Assembly: GCA_018433865.1 (NCBI GenBank)
Contig: JAHDQJ010000002.1
Span: 1-64,000 of the forward strand
DNA length: 64,000 bases
Direction: 5' to 3'
From: Spirochaetales bacterium
GTDB lineage: Bacteria; Spirochaetota; Spirochaetia; Sphaerochaetales; Sphaerochaetaceae
Shown here: positions 7,884 through 16,936 of the stretch, one piece after another
How the letters are laid out: each line of letters starts with the position of its first letter
Position numbering within the stretch: position 1 is the first letter of the stretch
The notes under the pieces: model-generated
Told to the model about the DNA's origin: nothing
Seen by the model: only the letters and a program-made list of their open reading frames with translations
Database searches by the model: none
Program-made: the position numbers and the translations under genes

Positions 7884-8100
7884 GACGATATGAAACGATC
7901 CTGCACACAGCCCCCCGAGGGGGGTCTGAATCCCTGGGCACTACACGCTTTACAACGTGCAAGGGCCTTTACACGTAAAAACTGGTATTCAAACGGGGTA
8001 TTGCCCCCCTCCCACACTAGCATATGATGCCATACAAGACTGAACACTACACCACGATACAAAAAAGTGCCTACTCACCAGAGGCTTTCGGCACAGGAGA
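7884..8100. other. Non-coding gap between convergent phage genes
   Basis: No supportable gene. It contains a short GC hairpin CCCCCC-GA-GGGGGG at 7911-7924 without a following T-run, and a CACGCTTTACAACGTG-like imperfect inverted repeat near 7944-7960. Short frames on both strands lack ribosome binding sites. Confidence 0.5.
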
Positions 8101-8128
8101 AAACACGCGCCAACGACACGGCGCGTTT
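8101..8128 (-). terminator. Intrinsic terminator of the capsid gene
   Basis: Reading leftward after the capsid stop, the arms ACGCGCC and GGCGCGT form a GC-rich stem around an 8-base loop and are followed by GTTTTCT. This is the expected layout for a Rho-independent terminator 3' of the gene ending at 8142. Confidence 0.7.
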
Positions 8129-8141
8129 GATTTACGTTTGA

Positions 8142-9083
8142 TTACTCAGCGGCGATCCTGAGGCCCTTAATGGCTTCCTGGCGCATGAGCTTGCCGTCGA
8201 GGAGCTCGAATCCAAGATAGCCGACCTGGTGGTCCAGGATGAACTTCTCGCGCATCACCATGATGCCCACAGGCTTGCGGTCGATGATCCAGTAGTAGCT
8301 GAAGTCCCCGAAGAGGATCGGCATCCTGCCCTCCTCGATATCGGGCATGTGCTCGCTGTACGCCACCGGCTTGCCGAGGATGGAATCATCGCTCGCGCGC
8401 CAGATATGGTTACCGTCCTCATCGGTGAGGGTCCTGAGGGCCAAGGCTGTCTTGTCGTTCATCAGCCACGTTCCCACTTCCCGATACTCTGGCTTGAGCG
8501 AGAGGTATAGGGAGACGATATTGGCATAGGTCAACGTTGGCGCCGACAGAGCCTCCTGTGCGCCCTTGGTGGCGTGCAGCAGGCCGGTGGGCATCGCGAT
8601 GCCGGTTCCCGCGATGAACGCACTGTCCTCGGCCTTCGCGAAGCTCTTGGCGAACCGCCCGATCAGATGCCCCTCGAGATCGAAGAGCTCGTCATTGACG
8701 AAATCCTCGTCCAGCTTCACCAGAGCTCCCAGCTTGTGGCGGTCCAGCGGCACGCGGATGAAGTCCCTCTGACCGTCATGGATGGGGAACGATTCCCCCT
8801 CGGGCACCCATTGGGCAACGTCGTCGCTGTCCTTGGCGTACATCCGGAAGCTAGAGCCCTTGGCATCGACCACGGTCCCGAGTCGCCTGAGCAGGCTCTT
8901 CTTGCCAAGCTGGGAGGCGAAGGGTCCCTCCGCTCCCCTGGGCAGGGCGAAGGTGCCGGTATCGGTGCTCCGGTAGTTCTCGATCGATCCCAGGGCGTAC
9001 TGTTTGGCCCGCATCAGGTTCCAGAAATTCTTGGTGTATTCGCCCGTCCTGGTATAGGAAGGGCGTTCATCCTTGGTGTACAT
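8142..9083 (-). CDS. HK97-type phage major capsid protein
   Basis: A 313-residue major capsid protein. Recognisable HK97-fold features include the N-arm/E-loop region (TGTFALPRGAEGPF, then LLRRLGTVVDAKG), VPLDRHKLGALVKLDEDFVND (P-domain spine helix region), FAKAEDSAFIAGTG and the typical C-terminal ILFGDFSYYWIIDRKPVGIMV with a final strand FILDHQVGYLGFELLDGKL. No protease-cleaved scaffold region is present. Two ATGs lie in tandem (9086 and 9083); AAAGGAGG is only 3 bases from the first and 6 from the second, so 9083 is chosen. It overlaps the zinc-ribbon gene stop. No portal, protease or terminase gene is near it, so the phage is incomplete. Confidence 0.88.
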   Translation of the reverse strand: MYTKDERPSYTRTGEYTKNFWNLMRAKQYALGSIENYRSTDTGTFALPRGAEGPFASQLGKKSLLRRLGTVVDAKGSSFRMYAKDSDDVAQWVPEGESFPIHDGQRDFIRVPLDRHKLGALVKLDEDFVNDELFDLEGHLIGRFAKSFAKAEDSAFIAGTGIAMPTGLLHATKGAQEALSAPTLTYANIVSLYLSLKPEYREVGTWLMNDKTALALRTLTDEDGNHIWRASDDSILGKPVAYSEHMPDIEEGRMPILFGDFSYYWIIDRKPVGIMVMREKFILDHQVGYLGFELLDGKLMRQEAIKGLRIAAE

Positions 9084-9376
9084 CATTTGCCTCCTTTGCG
9101 TCGGGTGCAGCTCCTGCAGACATATTGGCCGAGATCCAGGTGGTTGAGGGGACCGTCCGACGGGCTCAGCGGGGATGAGCATTTGGGACAGCGCACATCA
9201 TAAGCCAGGTAGTCTCGCATCGTGTGGGCGGCACTCGCATGCAATCGATAGTGGTCCGATCCTTCTTCAGTGAGATACAGGTCGTAGAACCTGCGGATGT
9301 GTTCCTCGGTGTTGCCCGAGCTCATCGGCACGAGGACGTCTTCATTCTTTCTTCTACTCAGCGGGTAGCATGCCAT
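9083..9376 (-). CDS. Small zinc-ribbon protein of the phage remnant
   Basis: A 97-residue protein from ATG 9376, preceded by AAAGGAG at good spacing. The C-terminal half has two Cys pairs, CPKC and CRSC, about 24 residues apart, making a zinc ribbon; the tail is basic (RRKGGK). The N-terminal half is charged and helical (TEEHIRRFYDLYLTEEGSDHYR). The frame stays open to 9745, but the upstream part is made of GTGAAT-repeat DNA and lacks a ribosome binding site. It is translationally coupled to the capsid gene (ATGA overlap). Function unknown; it may bind DNA. Confidence 0.65.
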   Translation of the reverse strand: MACYPLSRRKNEDVLVPMSSGNTEEHIRRFYDLYLTEEGSDHYRLHASAAHTMRDYLAYDVRCPKCSSPLSPSDGPLNHLDLGQYVCRSCTRRKGGK

Positions 9377-9422
9377 TGGTGGCTCTCCTTTGGTGGTTTG
9401 TATGCCCACGCGGGGCAGATTG

Positions 9423-9720
9423 GTGAATCCAGTGAATGTTGCGGTGATAGTACTTTCCCCGACTGTCACTGACCTTATTCCTTGCTCCACAGGGAGCTGG
9501 ATACCTTTGGTGAAGGAAGTGAAGGTAAAACCAACTTTATAGTTGCCTTTTGCCCTCCCGTGTACCCTTTGCACCGTGGGTACACACACTTCCGAAATTC
9601 CCCACTGAATTGAAAACACATTCACTACATTCACCAACTGATGATAAGCACTTGCGTGGACATCAGTTATTCTAGTGAATGTTCTCGTTTTCACTTTCAC
9701 CTCACATTCACTAAATTCAC
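9423..9720. repeat. Paired GTGAAT repeats (iteron-like) beside the primase stub
   Basis: The unit GTGAAN-NNA-GTGAANG recurs four times in the 343-base gap 9377-9719: 9703-9720 and 9617-9634 on the minus strand (17 of 18 bases identical), 9423-9438 on the plus strand, and a diverged GTGAAGGAAGTGAAGG near 9513-9528 on the plus strand. Single GTGAATG copies also occur, for example 9675-9681. Spacing inside every pair is 9 bases. The position directly 3' of a P4-type primase fragment makes a replication origin or primase-binding site a possibility. Confidence 0.5.
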
Positions 9721-10232
9721 TAGGCCAGGAAGTCGAAATCATCATGTCCGTACTCCAGGACGTACTCGGCCTTGGTGGTCTCGGTGAGGGTGAGGTCCTT
9801 GTAGAAATTGCCGCCCGACCCGTATCTGACGGTCATCTCGGCAAAGGTGGCACCGAGATGTGATGCCAGCGTATCGCGGAACTCGCGGGCGGTCTTGGCA
9901 TACCCGTTGTTGTTGTCCTTGCACCAGGCCTTGTAAACCTTGTAGACTCTTCCGGTGGTGCACATGTCCTTGATCTTCCCTCCAGGGCGTGTGGTCATGC
10001 ACTCATAGCTGATCCTGTTGCTGGCAGAAAGGAATGGTACGTGCGGATCCAAAGCCGGATTGTACGGTAATAGAGGGTTCTCCCATTCTTTCGGGGATGG
10101 GAGGACATCGTAGGGAACTCCAAACCGTTCGACAGGAGCCTGCCTCGGGAGGTAGGCAATGAACGTGAAGCGTGTGGGGAGAGAAAACGCCCGATTGCTA
10201 TTCTCCGGGTTCATCGTAGACCCAGAAACCAC
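9720..10232 (-). pseudogene. C-terminal stub of a P4-type phage/plasmid primase-helicase
   Basis: The last ~95 residues, from about NRISYECMTTRPGG onward, look like the C-terminal winged-helix tail of D5/P4-family primases: GRVYKVYKAWCKDNNNGYAKTAREFRDTLASHL corresponds to the usual 'VY.AY..WC..NGY...S...F...L' pattern. The Toprim, D5 N-terminal and helicase domains are absent. The frame upstream (about 10050-10232) shows no primase similarity and overlaps a well-supported plus-strand gene, so the apparent N-terminus is probably not translated. This is a deletion remnant marking the right end of the phage-like element. Confidence 0.6.
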
Positions 10233-10599
10233 AGGCAGCTCTTGGTATGTGTGGATCGAGCGTGAACAGCAGCATCGATGGCGAGTTGAGGTCGATGTCG
10301 TCGGGTTCTCGAAGGGACAGGAAGAAACGTTGGAACTCTATGATTTCGATGATGCACAACTGGTGGACTTCGCCATCCTCAGCGATCTTATGATGATAAA
10401 GCCATACGAAAGTGACTGTGATGACACACAACCGTTGAAGACATACTTTACCGGATGGGTAGATACGCATGGCAGGATATTCGATCCGGAGTCACTTCCC
10501 CCGTTCACCAGGAATTTGTTGGGGATTGCAGTGGAGTGGATGTGTCCCGAATTGATTGAGCTGACTAGCGAATTCCTTTGCATCCAAAAGGGGGCATGA
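10159..10599 (+). CDS. Hypothetical protein (146 aa), acidic
   Basis: A 146-residue acidic protein with a strong ribosome binding site (GGGAGGT, 5 bases before ATG). No family recognised. It has alternating beta-strand-like segments (SSWYVWIEREQQHRWRVEVD, LKTYFTGWVD) and no signal peptide or membrane segment. Its 5' end overlaps the dead end of the primase stub frame, so it may have come with the element or mark the first resident gene beyond it. Confidence 0.55.
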   Translation: MNVKRVGRENARLLFSGFIVDPETTGSSWYVWIEREQQHRWRVEVDVVGFSKGQEETLELYDFDDAQLVDFAILSDLMMIKPYESDCDDTQPLKTYFTGWVDTHGRIFDPESLPPFTRNLLGIAVEWMCPELIELTSEFLCIQKGA

Positions 10600-10789
10600 G
10601 ATCGCCAACTTCCCTTGAATCGGTCATCCGTGATCAAGCTGCTTCAGGATCTCTGCCGGAAAAATGGCCATCGCGGATATTACTGTTGACGGTAGTCGGA
10701 CAAAGCAGGATCATAGGGCATGGAGTACATACATGGACCTATTCGTTCGATACCAGTCGGATGGAAAAGTCCATAAAGGATGTAAGATC

Positions 10790-11221
10790 ATGGCAGAACT
10801 GAAGACCAAGCAACACGATGGCGATGTGTTTGCATTCATCAATAGCTTTGCGAACACGGAACAAAAGCGTGCTGATAGCCTTGAGTTGGTGAAGTTGATG
10901 CAAAAGGTTACCGGGCATCCACCCAAGATGTGGGGACCCACGATGATCGGTTTCGGTCTCTACCACTACAAATCGGATCGCAGCAGACAGGAGGGTGATT
11001 GGCCCTTGGTGGCATTCTCCCCACGCAAGGCAGCCATCTCGCTCTACGTATACACGGGGAATCCTGCGCATGCGCACTTGCTGGAGGACCTCGGAACCTA
11101 TACGATCGGAAAAGCCTGCATCTACGTCAAGAATTTGTCCGACATACACCTGGAAGCGCTCGAGAGGCTCATGCGTGCAACGATCGAATTCTTGGAAGAG
11201 ACATACGGAACCATCATGTGA
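10790..11221 (+). CDS. DUF1801 family protein
   Basis: A 143-residue protein from ATG 10790 with AAAGGA 9 bases upstream. KQHDGDVFAFINSFANTEQKRADSLELVKLMQKVTGHPPKMWGPTMIGFGLYHYKSDRS is the DUF1801 (YdhG-like) fold, ending with a helix LERLMRATIEFLEE. These are small cytoplasmic proteins of unknown molecular function. An in-frame extension to 10664 has no ribosome binding site. It is a single-gene unit convergent with the CrtI-like gene. Positions 11222-11361 hold no gene, only the palindrome TCCTGGACCAGGA at 11232-11244. Confidence 0.8.
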   Translation: MAELKTKQHDGDVFAFINSFANTEQKRADSLELVKLMQKVTGHPPKMWGPTMIGFGLYHYKSDRSRQEGDWPLVAFSPRKAAISLYVYTGNPAHAHLLEDLGTYTIGKACIYVKNLSDIHLEALERLMRATIEFLEETYGTIM

Positions 11222-11361
11222 TCCGATTAGTTCCTGGACCAGGATCCGGTGAGCACAACAGACTTCCTGCGTTCAGGGAATTCCTATCGGAGTCACCCCA
11301 TCCGCTGTACAGAACCATGGATGCAGGGATGGTGGCGTTTGTCATTGCCCACCTTTGCCAA

Positions 11362-12876
11362 TCAAGACATCGAGGCCCTGAAAGGCACTGAGTCCTCCCT
11401 GCAGAGCCGGACAGCGAGATCCCTGCCATCCATTGCAGCCGTGGGCAACCCTCCTGCCGGAGTGGTCCACTGCCCGATCATCGAGAAGTTCCTCAGCCCG
11501 GGCAACGTCTTGGGAAGACGTCTGGATAGCGTGGCCTTGGTCGGGGCAAACCCTTCGAAGCTCCCCTGCCAGTTGCCGGTATAGCGGATCACCGAGTGAG
11601 GTGTGGAGACATCGATCATGTCGATATGGCTTGCGATATTGCCTACAGCATGCTCAAGTCGATCGATGACCTCCTCTGCGATATGGACCTTCGCTTTCTC
11701 ATAGGCCTTCTTGTCATGCTCGCGGAAAACTTCCCATTTGTTCCACTCCCATGTATTCATGAGTACCGTCACCAAAGTCTTCCCTGAAGGAGCAAGCGTA
11801 GGATCATACTGGTAGACATTGACGCTGAAGCGATGGTGAACCGTCCCGTCGGGAAGCTCGATCGGTCTGTCCAGATACGGTGAGAATCCGTGAGGAAGGT
11901 CGGAACAGTCCCGGTCAACTCCCAAGGCGACGAATACGGTCGAGGGGAACAGAGGATAGGTCTCGTAGGCACGTTGCAACACTTTCGGCAGATACCTGCC
12001 GCCAAGCATCCCGAAAAGGGTCTGGTATCCATCCGCAGCGCTGACGACATGGTCGGCTTCGATCACCGATCCGTCGGACAGTCGTATGCCGGTAGCAATA
12101 TTGTCCCCAACGATCACCTCCTCCACTCGCGTACCATAGCGCAGCGTGCCACCCATGGCATGTATTCCCCGCTCGATGTTCCGTGCCAGGTTCAACGATC
12201 CCCCGACTGTATATCCCGCACTCTTGGTAAGCTGTTGCGAAAGTCCCATGGTGAGGGAAAGCAAACTCCAATCCTCCGGTATGTCGGAGAGGAGCATCTC
12301 CCTGAGCACAGGGCTCTTGAATCGCCGTGCATAGGTTCCCATCGGTTCAAGGTGCTGCATGATGGTGATGAAGACACCGACTCTATCACGAAGATCGGCG
12401 AACAGACTTCCCAGGGAATGGCGGGGCGCAGTTCTTGGGTTGTCCAGCTTCGACAACCGACCGAGGGAACGACAGAACCGCCGGATCATCCGTTCGTCCT
12501 CGCGAGCGATGCGAATCAATTCCTTCTGCAATGCATCCAGGTCACTATAGAGACGGATGGTTTCGCCTGAGGAGAGGCCGATCGTAGCGAAATCGGAAAA
12601 GTTGACGACCGGAACCAGTGATCCGTCCTTGTTGGTGAACGCGCCGAGTTCCTCCCATAGATGCCGCAGTCGTGAATCCTCACGGGTGCCGATCAACCAA
12701 TGGACACAGTAATCGATCGTATAGCCGGCCCGTTTCCAGGATGTGCACAATCCTCCGGGTTGTGTGTGTTGTTCGACGAGCGTCACGCGATAACCGTTCC
12801 GAAGCAGATACGATGCCGCCGAGAGTCCTGCGATTCCCGCTCCGATGATCACCACATGTTTTCCCGTGTTGCTCAT
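11362..12876 (-). CDS. CrtI-like FAD/NAD(P)-dependent oxidoreductase (phytoene desaturase family)
   Basis: A 504-residue flavoprotein. The N-terminus has a dinucleotide-binding fold HVVIIGAGIAGLSAASYLLRNG followed by the Glu of LVEQHTQPGGLCTSW, characteristic of the amine oxidase/CrtI group; VVSAADGYQTLFG and a late GLPTAAMDGRDLA match the C-terminal FAD region. The substrate is unknown: members include carotenoid desaturases and retinol saturases, and no other carotenoid gene is present in the window. Tandem ATGs occur at 12879 and 12876; AGGAGG spacing favours 12876. It is transcribed alone or after the secreted protein gene. Confidence 0.85.
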   Translation of the reverse strand: MSNTGKHVVIIGAGIAGLSAASYLLRNGYRVTLVEQHTQPGGLCTSWKRAGYTIDYCVHWLIGTREDSRLRHLWEELGAFTNKDGSLVPVVNFSDFATIGLSSGETIRLYSDLDALQKELIRIAREDERMIRRFCRSLGRLSKLDNPRTAPRHSLGSLFADLRDRVGVFITIMQHLEPMGTYARRFKSPVLREMLLSDIPEDWSLLSLTMGLSQQLTKSAGYTVGGSLNLARNIERGIHAMGGTLRYGTRVEEVIVGDNIATGIRLSDGSVIEADHVVSAADGYQTLFGMLGGRYLPKVLQRAYETYPLFPSTVFVALGVDRDCSDLPHGFSPYLDRPIELPDGTVHHRFSVNVYQYDPTLAPSGKTLVTVLMNTWEWNKWEVFREHDKKAYEKAKVHIAEEVIDRLEHAVGNIASHIDMIDVSTPHSVIRYTGNWQGSFEGFAPTKATLSRRLPKTLPGLRNFSMIGQWTTPAGGLPTAAMDGRDLAVRLCREDSVPFRASMS

Positions 12877-13015
12877 CATCTTCCTCCTTCACCGGATGGT
12901 CAGCTTTCATGCAACACAAGAAGGTTGGATGATGGGACCAGGGACCTACACTCGGATGAAGCAGACAGGTTCTGTGGAAATCCCATCGCTTGTATGTGTT
13001 ACTGCTGTGTACCGG

Positions 13016-13621
13016 TCAGAAAAGCCAGAACAAGGCCGTTACCCCGGCCCGCGCCTTCTCCATGTTCGGACCGAGCAGCTCGGAATCATTGTTGGCGAAC
13101 GTGTATCCGACCGTCGGCGCATCCACGGCCACTCCTACCGATATCTTCCCCAGATGCGCATCCACGTGGAGACGATACCCCATCACCGAGTCCGTGAAGA
13201 CCTCACCGAATGTATCCACCACACGGTAGTACCATGATTCGGGATACTCGTCATGGATGAAATGGATGAGCGTGAGGGCCTCTCCGTCTGTGAAACTCAT
13301 GCCATAATAGGGACCGAATCCCAGCCCTATATCGAAAATCCCGAGAAACGGAGTACGGATGCCTAGTGTGATCATGCCATCAAGCCAATGATTGTTGTCA
13401 CCGAACACGCCATTCATCGTGGTTTCCACGAAGAACAATTGGAATCGGGCTTCGGCACCGAATCTGTAGGAGGGAGGATCGAACAGGGTGTCCTCAGGGA
13501 TGCCGTCGTAGATCGATTCCCGATGACGCAGAAGGTTTCCGAAACCCAAGGAGATGGGATCGGAAGAAACCGAGGTGACAAGGATACTGAGGAACAGGAT
13601 GATGCAGACAGTCTTTTTCAT
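13016..13621 (-). CDS. Secreted, probably outer-membrane barrel-like protein
   Basis: A 201-residue protein from ATG 13621 (AGGAG 8 bases upstream). Residues 1-20 are a signal peptide (MKKTVCIILFLSILVTSVSS, cleavage near SSD). The mature part has alternating polar/aromatic strands (YRFGAEARFQLFFVETTMNG, GIFDIGLGFGPYYGMSF, KISVGVAVDAPTVGYTF) and a C-terminal Phe-containing ending (TALFWLF), typical of small outer-membrane beta-barrels. No specific family is recognised. Confidence 0.65.
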   Translation of the reverse strand: MKKTVCIILFLSILVTSVSSDPISLGFGNLLRHRESIYDGIPEDTLFDPPSYRFGAEARFQLFFVETTMNGVFGDNNHWLDGMITLGIRTPFLGIFDIGLGFGPYYGMSFTDGEALTLIHFIHDEYPESWYYRVVDTFGEVFTDSVMGYRLHVDAHLGKISVGVAVDAPTVGYTFANNDSELLGPNMEKARAGVTALFWLF

Positions 13622-13799
13622 GGAACGTCTCCTATGAGGTGATGGCATGGAGAGTCCGGTGTCCTGATGAGTGCATGACGGAACGAGAATGAAACAGGAG
13701 CCCCTGGGCGCTTCGAGATCATTCTAAAGCTGCAGAAAATGCACGTCAACCATTATTTCCCTAGGTTATCAGAATGAATCATGCCAAATACCGGAAAAA

Positions 13800-16760
13800 T
13801 CACTGGGTAAACCGGCCATTCCATAGCTCCTGTTTCATGCTGGTGTCCACCTGGAGGGGACTGCTGTTCCCGTCCGCATCGGAATTCAACGCCGTATCCA
13901 AGCCATCGCTGAACGGATTGAGGTTTGCTTCGGCTCTGGCAGTCATCGAGCTGCCCCTCTGGATGGAAGATTCCACGGAGACTTCCCCTCCCCCGATCGC
14001 AGAACCGACACTTCCTGTTGCCGAGACACTGGTATCGTAGGTCACCACTCCGTTCGGACCTACGGAGACCTCACCCCCGGCACTGAGCGAGGAATCTCCA
14101 GCACTGAGCGAGATCCTCGCGCTTCCGGTAGCTGAGTAGTCGGTCACCACACCCTTGCCGTCCATCGAAACCGATCCACCGACCGATAGGGTGGCACCAG
14201 CGTTGAAACCACTTCCGATATCCCTATCGAATGCCAATTCCATCCCTCCCCGGTGGGTCGTGGCACCTGTTGCAGCACTTTCGGTAAACCCGTAGTCGAG
14301 TTTCGGTCCTCCGATCGAAGAGAGATCGGCCTTGAACTCGACCACCGTCCGGGCACACGAGATGCGTCCGGTCATGAAGGGGATGAACGGGATATCAAGG
14401 TCGGTTCCATAGTCGTCCAGCTTCTTAAACAATGGAGAGGACTCGGGAATCTCTCCGCTTTCGAACCGCTTCTTCTCTCCCCTATTGCGCGCGATGCGTT
14501 CATTCTCCGCTTTCTCGATCGCCTCTTGCTCTTGGTCGTATTGTTCCCGCAGGTTCTTCACGTCGCAACCGCAGTCCCACTCCTCGGCGAAGTTGAGCGC
14601 GGAAAAGGCGTTGAGCACGATCACCAGACCTTGGAACACATTCTGATCGATGATCGCCCGTAAGTTCTTTTCCTTCTGTTCCCGGACATCCGGATCGCTG
14701 ATCATCGCCACATGACGGATCACATCGTAGTACAACGCCTCTACGTTCGGCTTGATCTTCTGCAGATAATTCGTGGCAGCCAGCATCGTCGCCTGGTTCC
14801 ATGCGACGTTCGCGACATTATTGTATTGGTTGTTGTAGGTGACGTGCAAGGAATGCCACCGGAGTCTCCATTGGGCGGTATCGGTATCCTGTCCTGCATC
14901 CCGTGCCGCGGTCTCCTGCTTTGCAAGCTGCTCAGAGGCTGCTTCCTCGCGTTCTGCAATCTTCTTGAACTCACCGGTGACTCCTGCCAGGATCTGATCC
15001 ACCGCCTGCCTTGTCCGGTTGTTGGCGGAGAACAGGTAGGTACCATAGGTATTCACCTTCCGGTTGTGCACCGCAAGGTTGTACTGTTGCATCACGATGT
15101 TCATGGGATCTGCGTAGCGATTGAGATCAAGACCGAACAGTGCGATGGAAGGATCGATCATCGAACCGAGTGCTATGACAGAAGCGGTCTTTCCGGTTGC
15201 CAGTTCCCGTTCGGCTTGCATGGCAAGACGTTCCATCTCAGCGATCCGCGCCTCCAATTGTTCTTCTCCCTCGACCTCGACCTGTGCTTCGAAATCCTCA
15301 TACTTCTCGGGATGCGCCATGACATCCTGCATATCGAAGTTATAGGAAACCGACATGCCGAGATTCTCCATGGTCGTTTCTTTCATGCCGATTTCGCTGA
15401 AACTGGCACGAATTCCGAACAAGTTCACAGCTTCGGCAAAATCATTGAGTGCAGCCAAACCGAGTGGCCCGTTGATGGCCTGCAACGAGGAGAATTGGCT
15501 TACCAGCGTGATGGGAGGGGCTTGGTAGCTTCCTTGGACGGGAAGATTCTCTATGAAATGACGCATCTTGTTCCGGTCGCTTTGGTCCAACTGTCCGATG
15601 AAGTCGGCTGCGGTGAGGATATCCTGGTCCCTCATGGCCGTGAGGGCTTGTTCGAACTGGGCATCAGGTGCATGGGGCGGAATGCCGACATACACATCGG
15701 TCTCCTCCAACGACGCTCCAGCAGCTTTGCGTGCAGCGATCATCGCCGGAACCCTCAACCGCTCATCCTCGAGAATCCTTTTTGCCAAGTCTCTCCTTCC
15801 CTGTGCCTCATAACAGCTGGCAAGGGCCAATGCTGCCGGCCAATCGGTGGGGTCGAGGGTCCTTGCTGCCAAGAGTACCGCCTTGGCCTCTTCCAACTCC
15901 TTCAGGTCGACCAAGAGGTTCCCGAGGTTTACCAAAGAAGTCAGGCTCCTGAGCGTCCAGGAAGGATTTTCGGAGGATCCGGCGAGACTGCACGCCAGTG
16001 CATACGCATAGAGAATCCGGGCATCCTCCCGGTATGGAGCAAGCAGAGGCTCCATTCCCGCATACGGATGACGCCGTTCCCCCGCGCTGAGGATTGCGCT
16101 GGCGAGGTTTCCGATGGAGATGGGATCCTCTACATCAAGTGCGAACACAGAAGCGGCCAAGGCAACGGAAAAATTGGGTCGATCGATATGGTTCACCACT
16201 ACGGAAACCAGATACGAATGCTCCCGGGCGAGCGTGCTGTCCTTCATCATTTTGTCGAACGAGACATCCCATCGGACCAATCGATGGAATTCGCCGAACA
16301 TGTCGGCTTCCAATCCGCTTATTGCCTCTGCATAGCGTGCTTCTGCGATTTCGATCGCTTGGGAACGAAGCGATTCCTTTGGCGATGGCACGTATGGGGA
16401 AATTGCCGAAAGATCATGGACAAGTTCCTCCGAGGCTTTCTCCTCCAGCACGTAATCGGGTTCCTGTGCTGACGATACGGAACTTCCATGATCGGGCAGC
16501 GGCACGAAGACAGGCGAAATGTATGGGGGAGTCTCCACCAAGGGAACGATCTCACGATCCATCGGCTCGAACCATCCTGCATCGATTCCGCGAACATCCT
16601 CCAAAGGAACATGATATGTGTCTGCCATTGGTATCGAAGGGTAATGGGAACTCACCTGTTGCCGGAGGATGGTATCGGTGATGGAAGAACACCCCACTCC
16701 AAGGAACATCATGGCGATGATCACGCACACGCACGCACGACCGGGACGCGAAATGCTCAT
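13800..16760 (-). CDS. Large lipoprotein with TPR-like middle and Gly/Ser-rich beta C-terminus
   Basis: A 986-residue predicted lipoprotein: signal segment with lipobox FLGVGC (Cys24). Residues about 180-370 resemble TPR repeats (for example NLGNLLVDLKELEEAKAVLLAARTLDPTDWPAALALASCYEAQGR). Residues about 480-760 are strongly helical with Glu/Gln/Ala-rich stretches that suggest coiled coil. The last ~150 residues are a regular beta-repeat of Gly/Ser strands (GSVSMDGKGVVTDYSATGSA, then SAGGEVSVGPNGVVTYDTSV). Start chosen at ATG 16760 with GGAGG 7 bases upstream. Function not recognised; cell-envelope assembly or surface role is inference. Confidence 0.65.
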   Translation of the reverse strand: MSISRPGRACVCVIIAMMFLGVGCSSITDTILRQQVSSHYPSIPMADTYHVPLEDVRGIDAGWFEPMDREIVPLVETPPYISPVFVPLPDHGSSVSSAQEPDYVLEEKASEELVHDLSAISPYVPSPKESLRSQAIEIAEARYAEAISGLEADMFGEFHRLVRWDVSFDKMMKDSTLAREHSYLVSVVVNHIDRPNFSVALAASVFALDVEDPISIGNLASAILSAGERRHPYAGMEPLLAPYREDARILYAYALACSLAGSSENPSWTLRSLTSLVNLGNLLVDLKELEEAKAVLLAARTLDPTDWPAALALASCYEAQGRRDLAKRILEDERLRVPAMIAARKAAGASLEETDVYVGIPPHAPDAQFEQALTAMRDQDILTAADFIGQLDQSDRNKMRHFIENLPVQGSYQAPPITLVSQFSSLQAINGPLGLAALNDFAEAVNLFGIRASFSEIGMKETTMENLGMSVSYNFDMQDVMAHPEKYEDFEAQVEVEGEEQLEARIAEMERLAMQAERELATGKTASVIALGSMIDPSIALFGLDLNRYADPMNIVMQQYNLAVHNRKVNTYGTYLFSANNRTRQAVDQILAGVTGEFKKIAEREEAASEQLAKQETAARDAGQDTDTAQWRLRWHSLHVTYNNQYNNVANVAWNQATMLAATNYLQKIKPNVEALYYDVIRHVAMISDPDVREQKEKNLRAIIDQNVFQGLVIVLNAFSALNFAEEWDCGCDVKNLREQYDQEQEAIEKAENERIARNRGEKKRFESGEIPESSPLFKKLDDYGTDLDIPFIPFMTGRISCARTVVEFKADLSSIGGPKLDYGFTESAATGATTHRGGMELAFDRDIGSGFNAGATLSVGGSVSMDGKGVVTDYSATGSARISLSAGDSSLSAGGEVSVGPNGVVTYDTSVSATGSVGSAIGGGEVSVESSIQRGSSMTARAEANLNPFSDGLDTALNSDADGNSSPLQVDTSMKQELWNGRFTQ

Positions 16761-16883
16761 CCTCTTGCCTCCACCCACGTATGACAAGCTTAGACCCGTG
16801 TCAGCGGAAAGTCAAAATAATTATCGAATCATGGGAAGGTATCGTGAGAAGCGTCTCCTGTACAAGTGTTGACCACTTACATC

Positions 16884-16913
16884 AGTATAAATTTGTATAC
16901 CGGCATGCAGCAA
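16884..16913 (-). promoter_or_regulatory. Candidate promoter for the 986-residue lipoprotein
   Basis: Minus-strand TTGCTG (16908-16913) and TATACT (16884-16889) with an 18-base spacer lie about 124 bases upstream of the lipoprotein start. The rest of the gap 16761-16936 shows no gene or terminator. Confidence 0.3.
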
Positions 16914-16936
16914 GGAAATGTCTGGGAACGATGGCA

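Noticed and set aside
7911-7924. CCCCCC-GA-GGGGGG hairpin as a terminator
   Set aside because: The loop is only two bases and no T-run follows, so it is noted as a structure only.
7884-8100. Possible tRNA or attachment site between the phage genes
   Set aside because: No cloverleaf, T-loop or anticodon arm could be drawn and no matching direct repeat was seen elsewhere.
14712-16472. 586-codon open frame on the plus strand
   Set aside because: It lies wholly antisense to the 986-residue lipoprotein, has no ribosome binding site and no recognisable domain; long antisense frames are expected in GC-rich genes.
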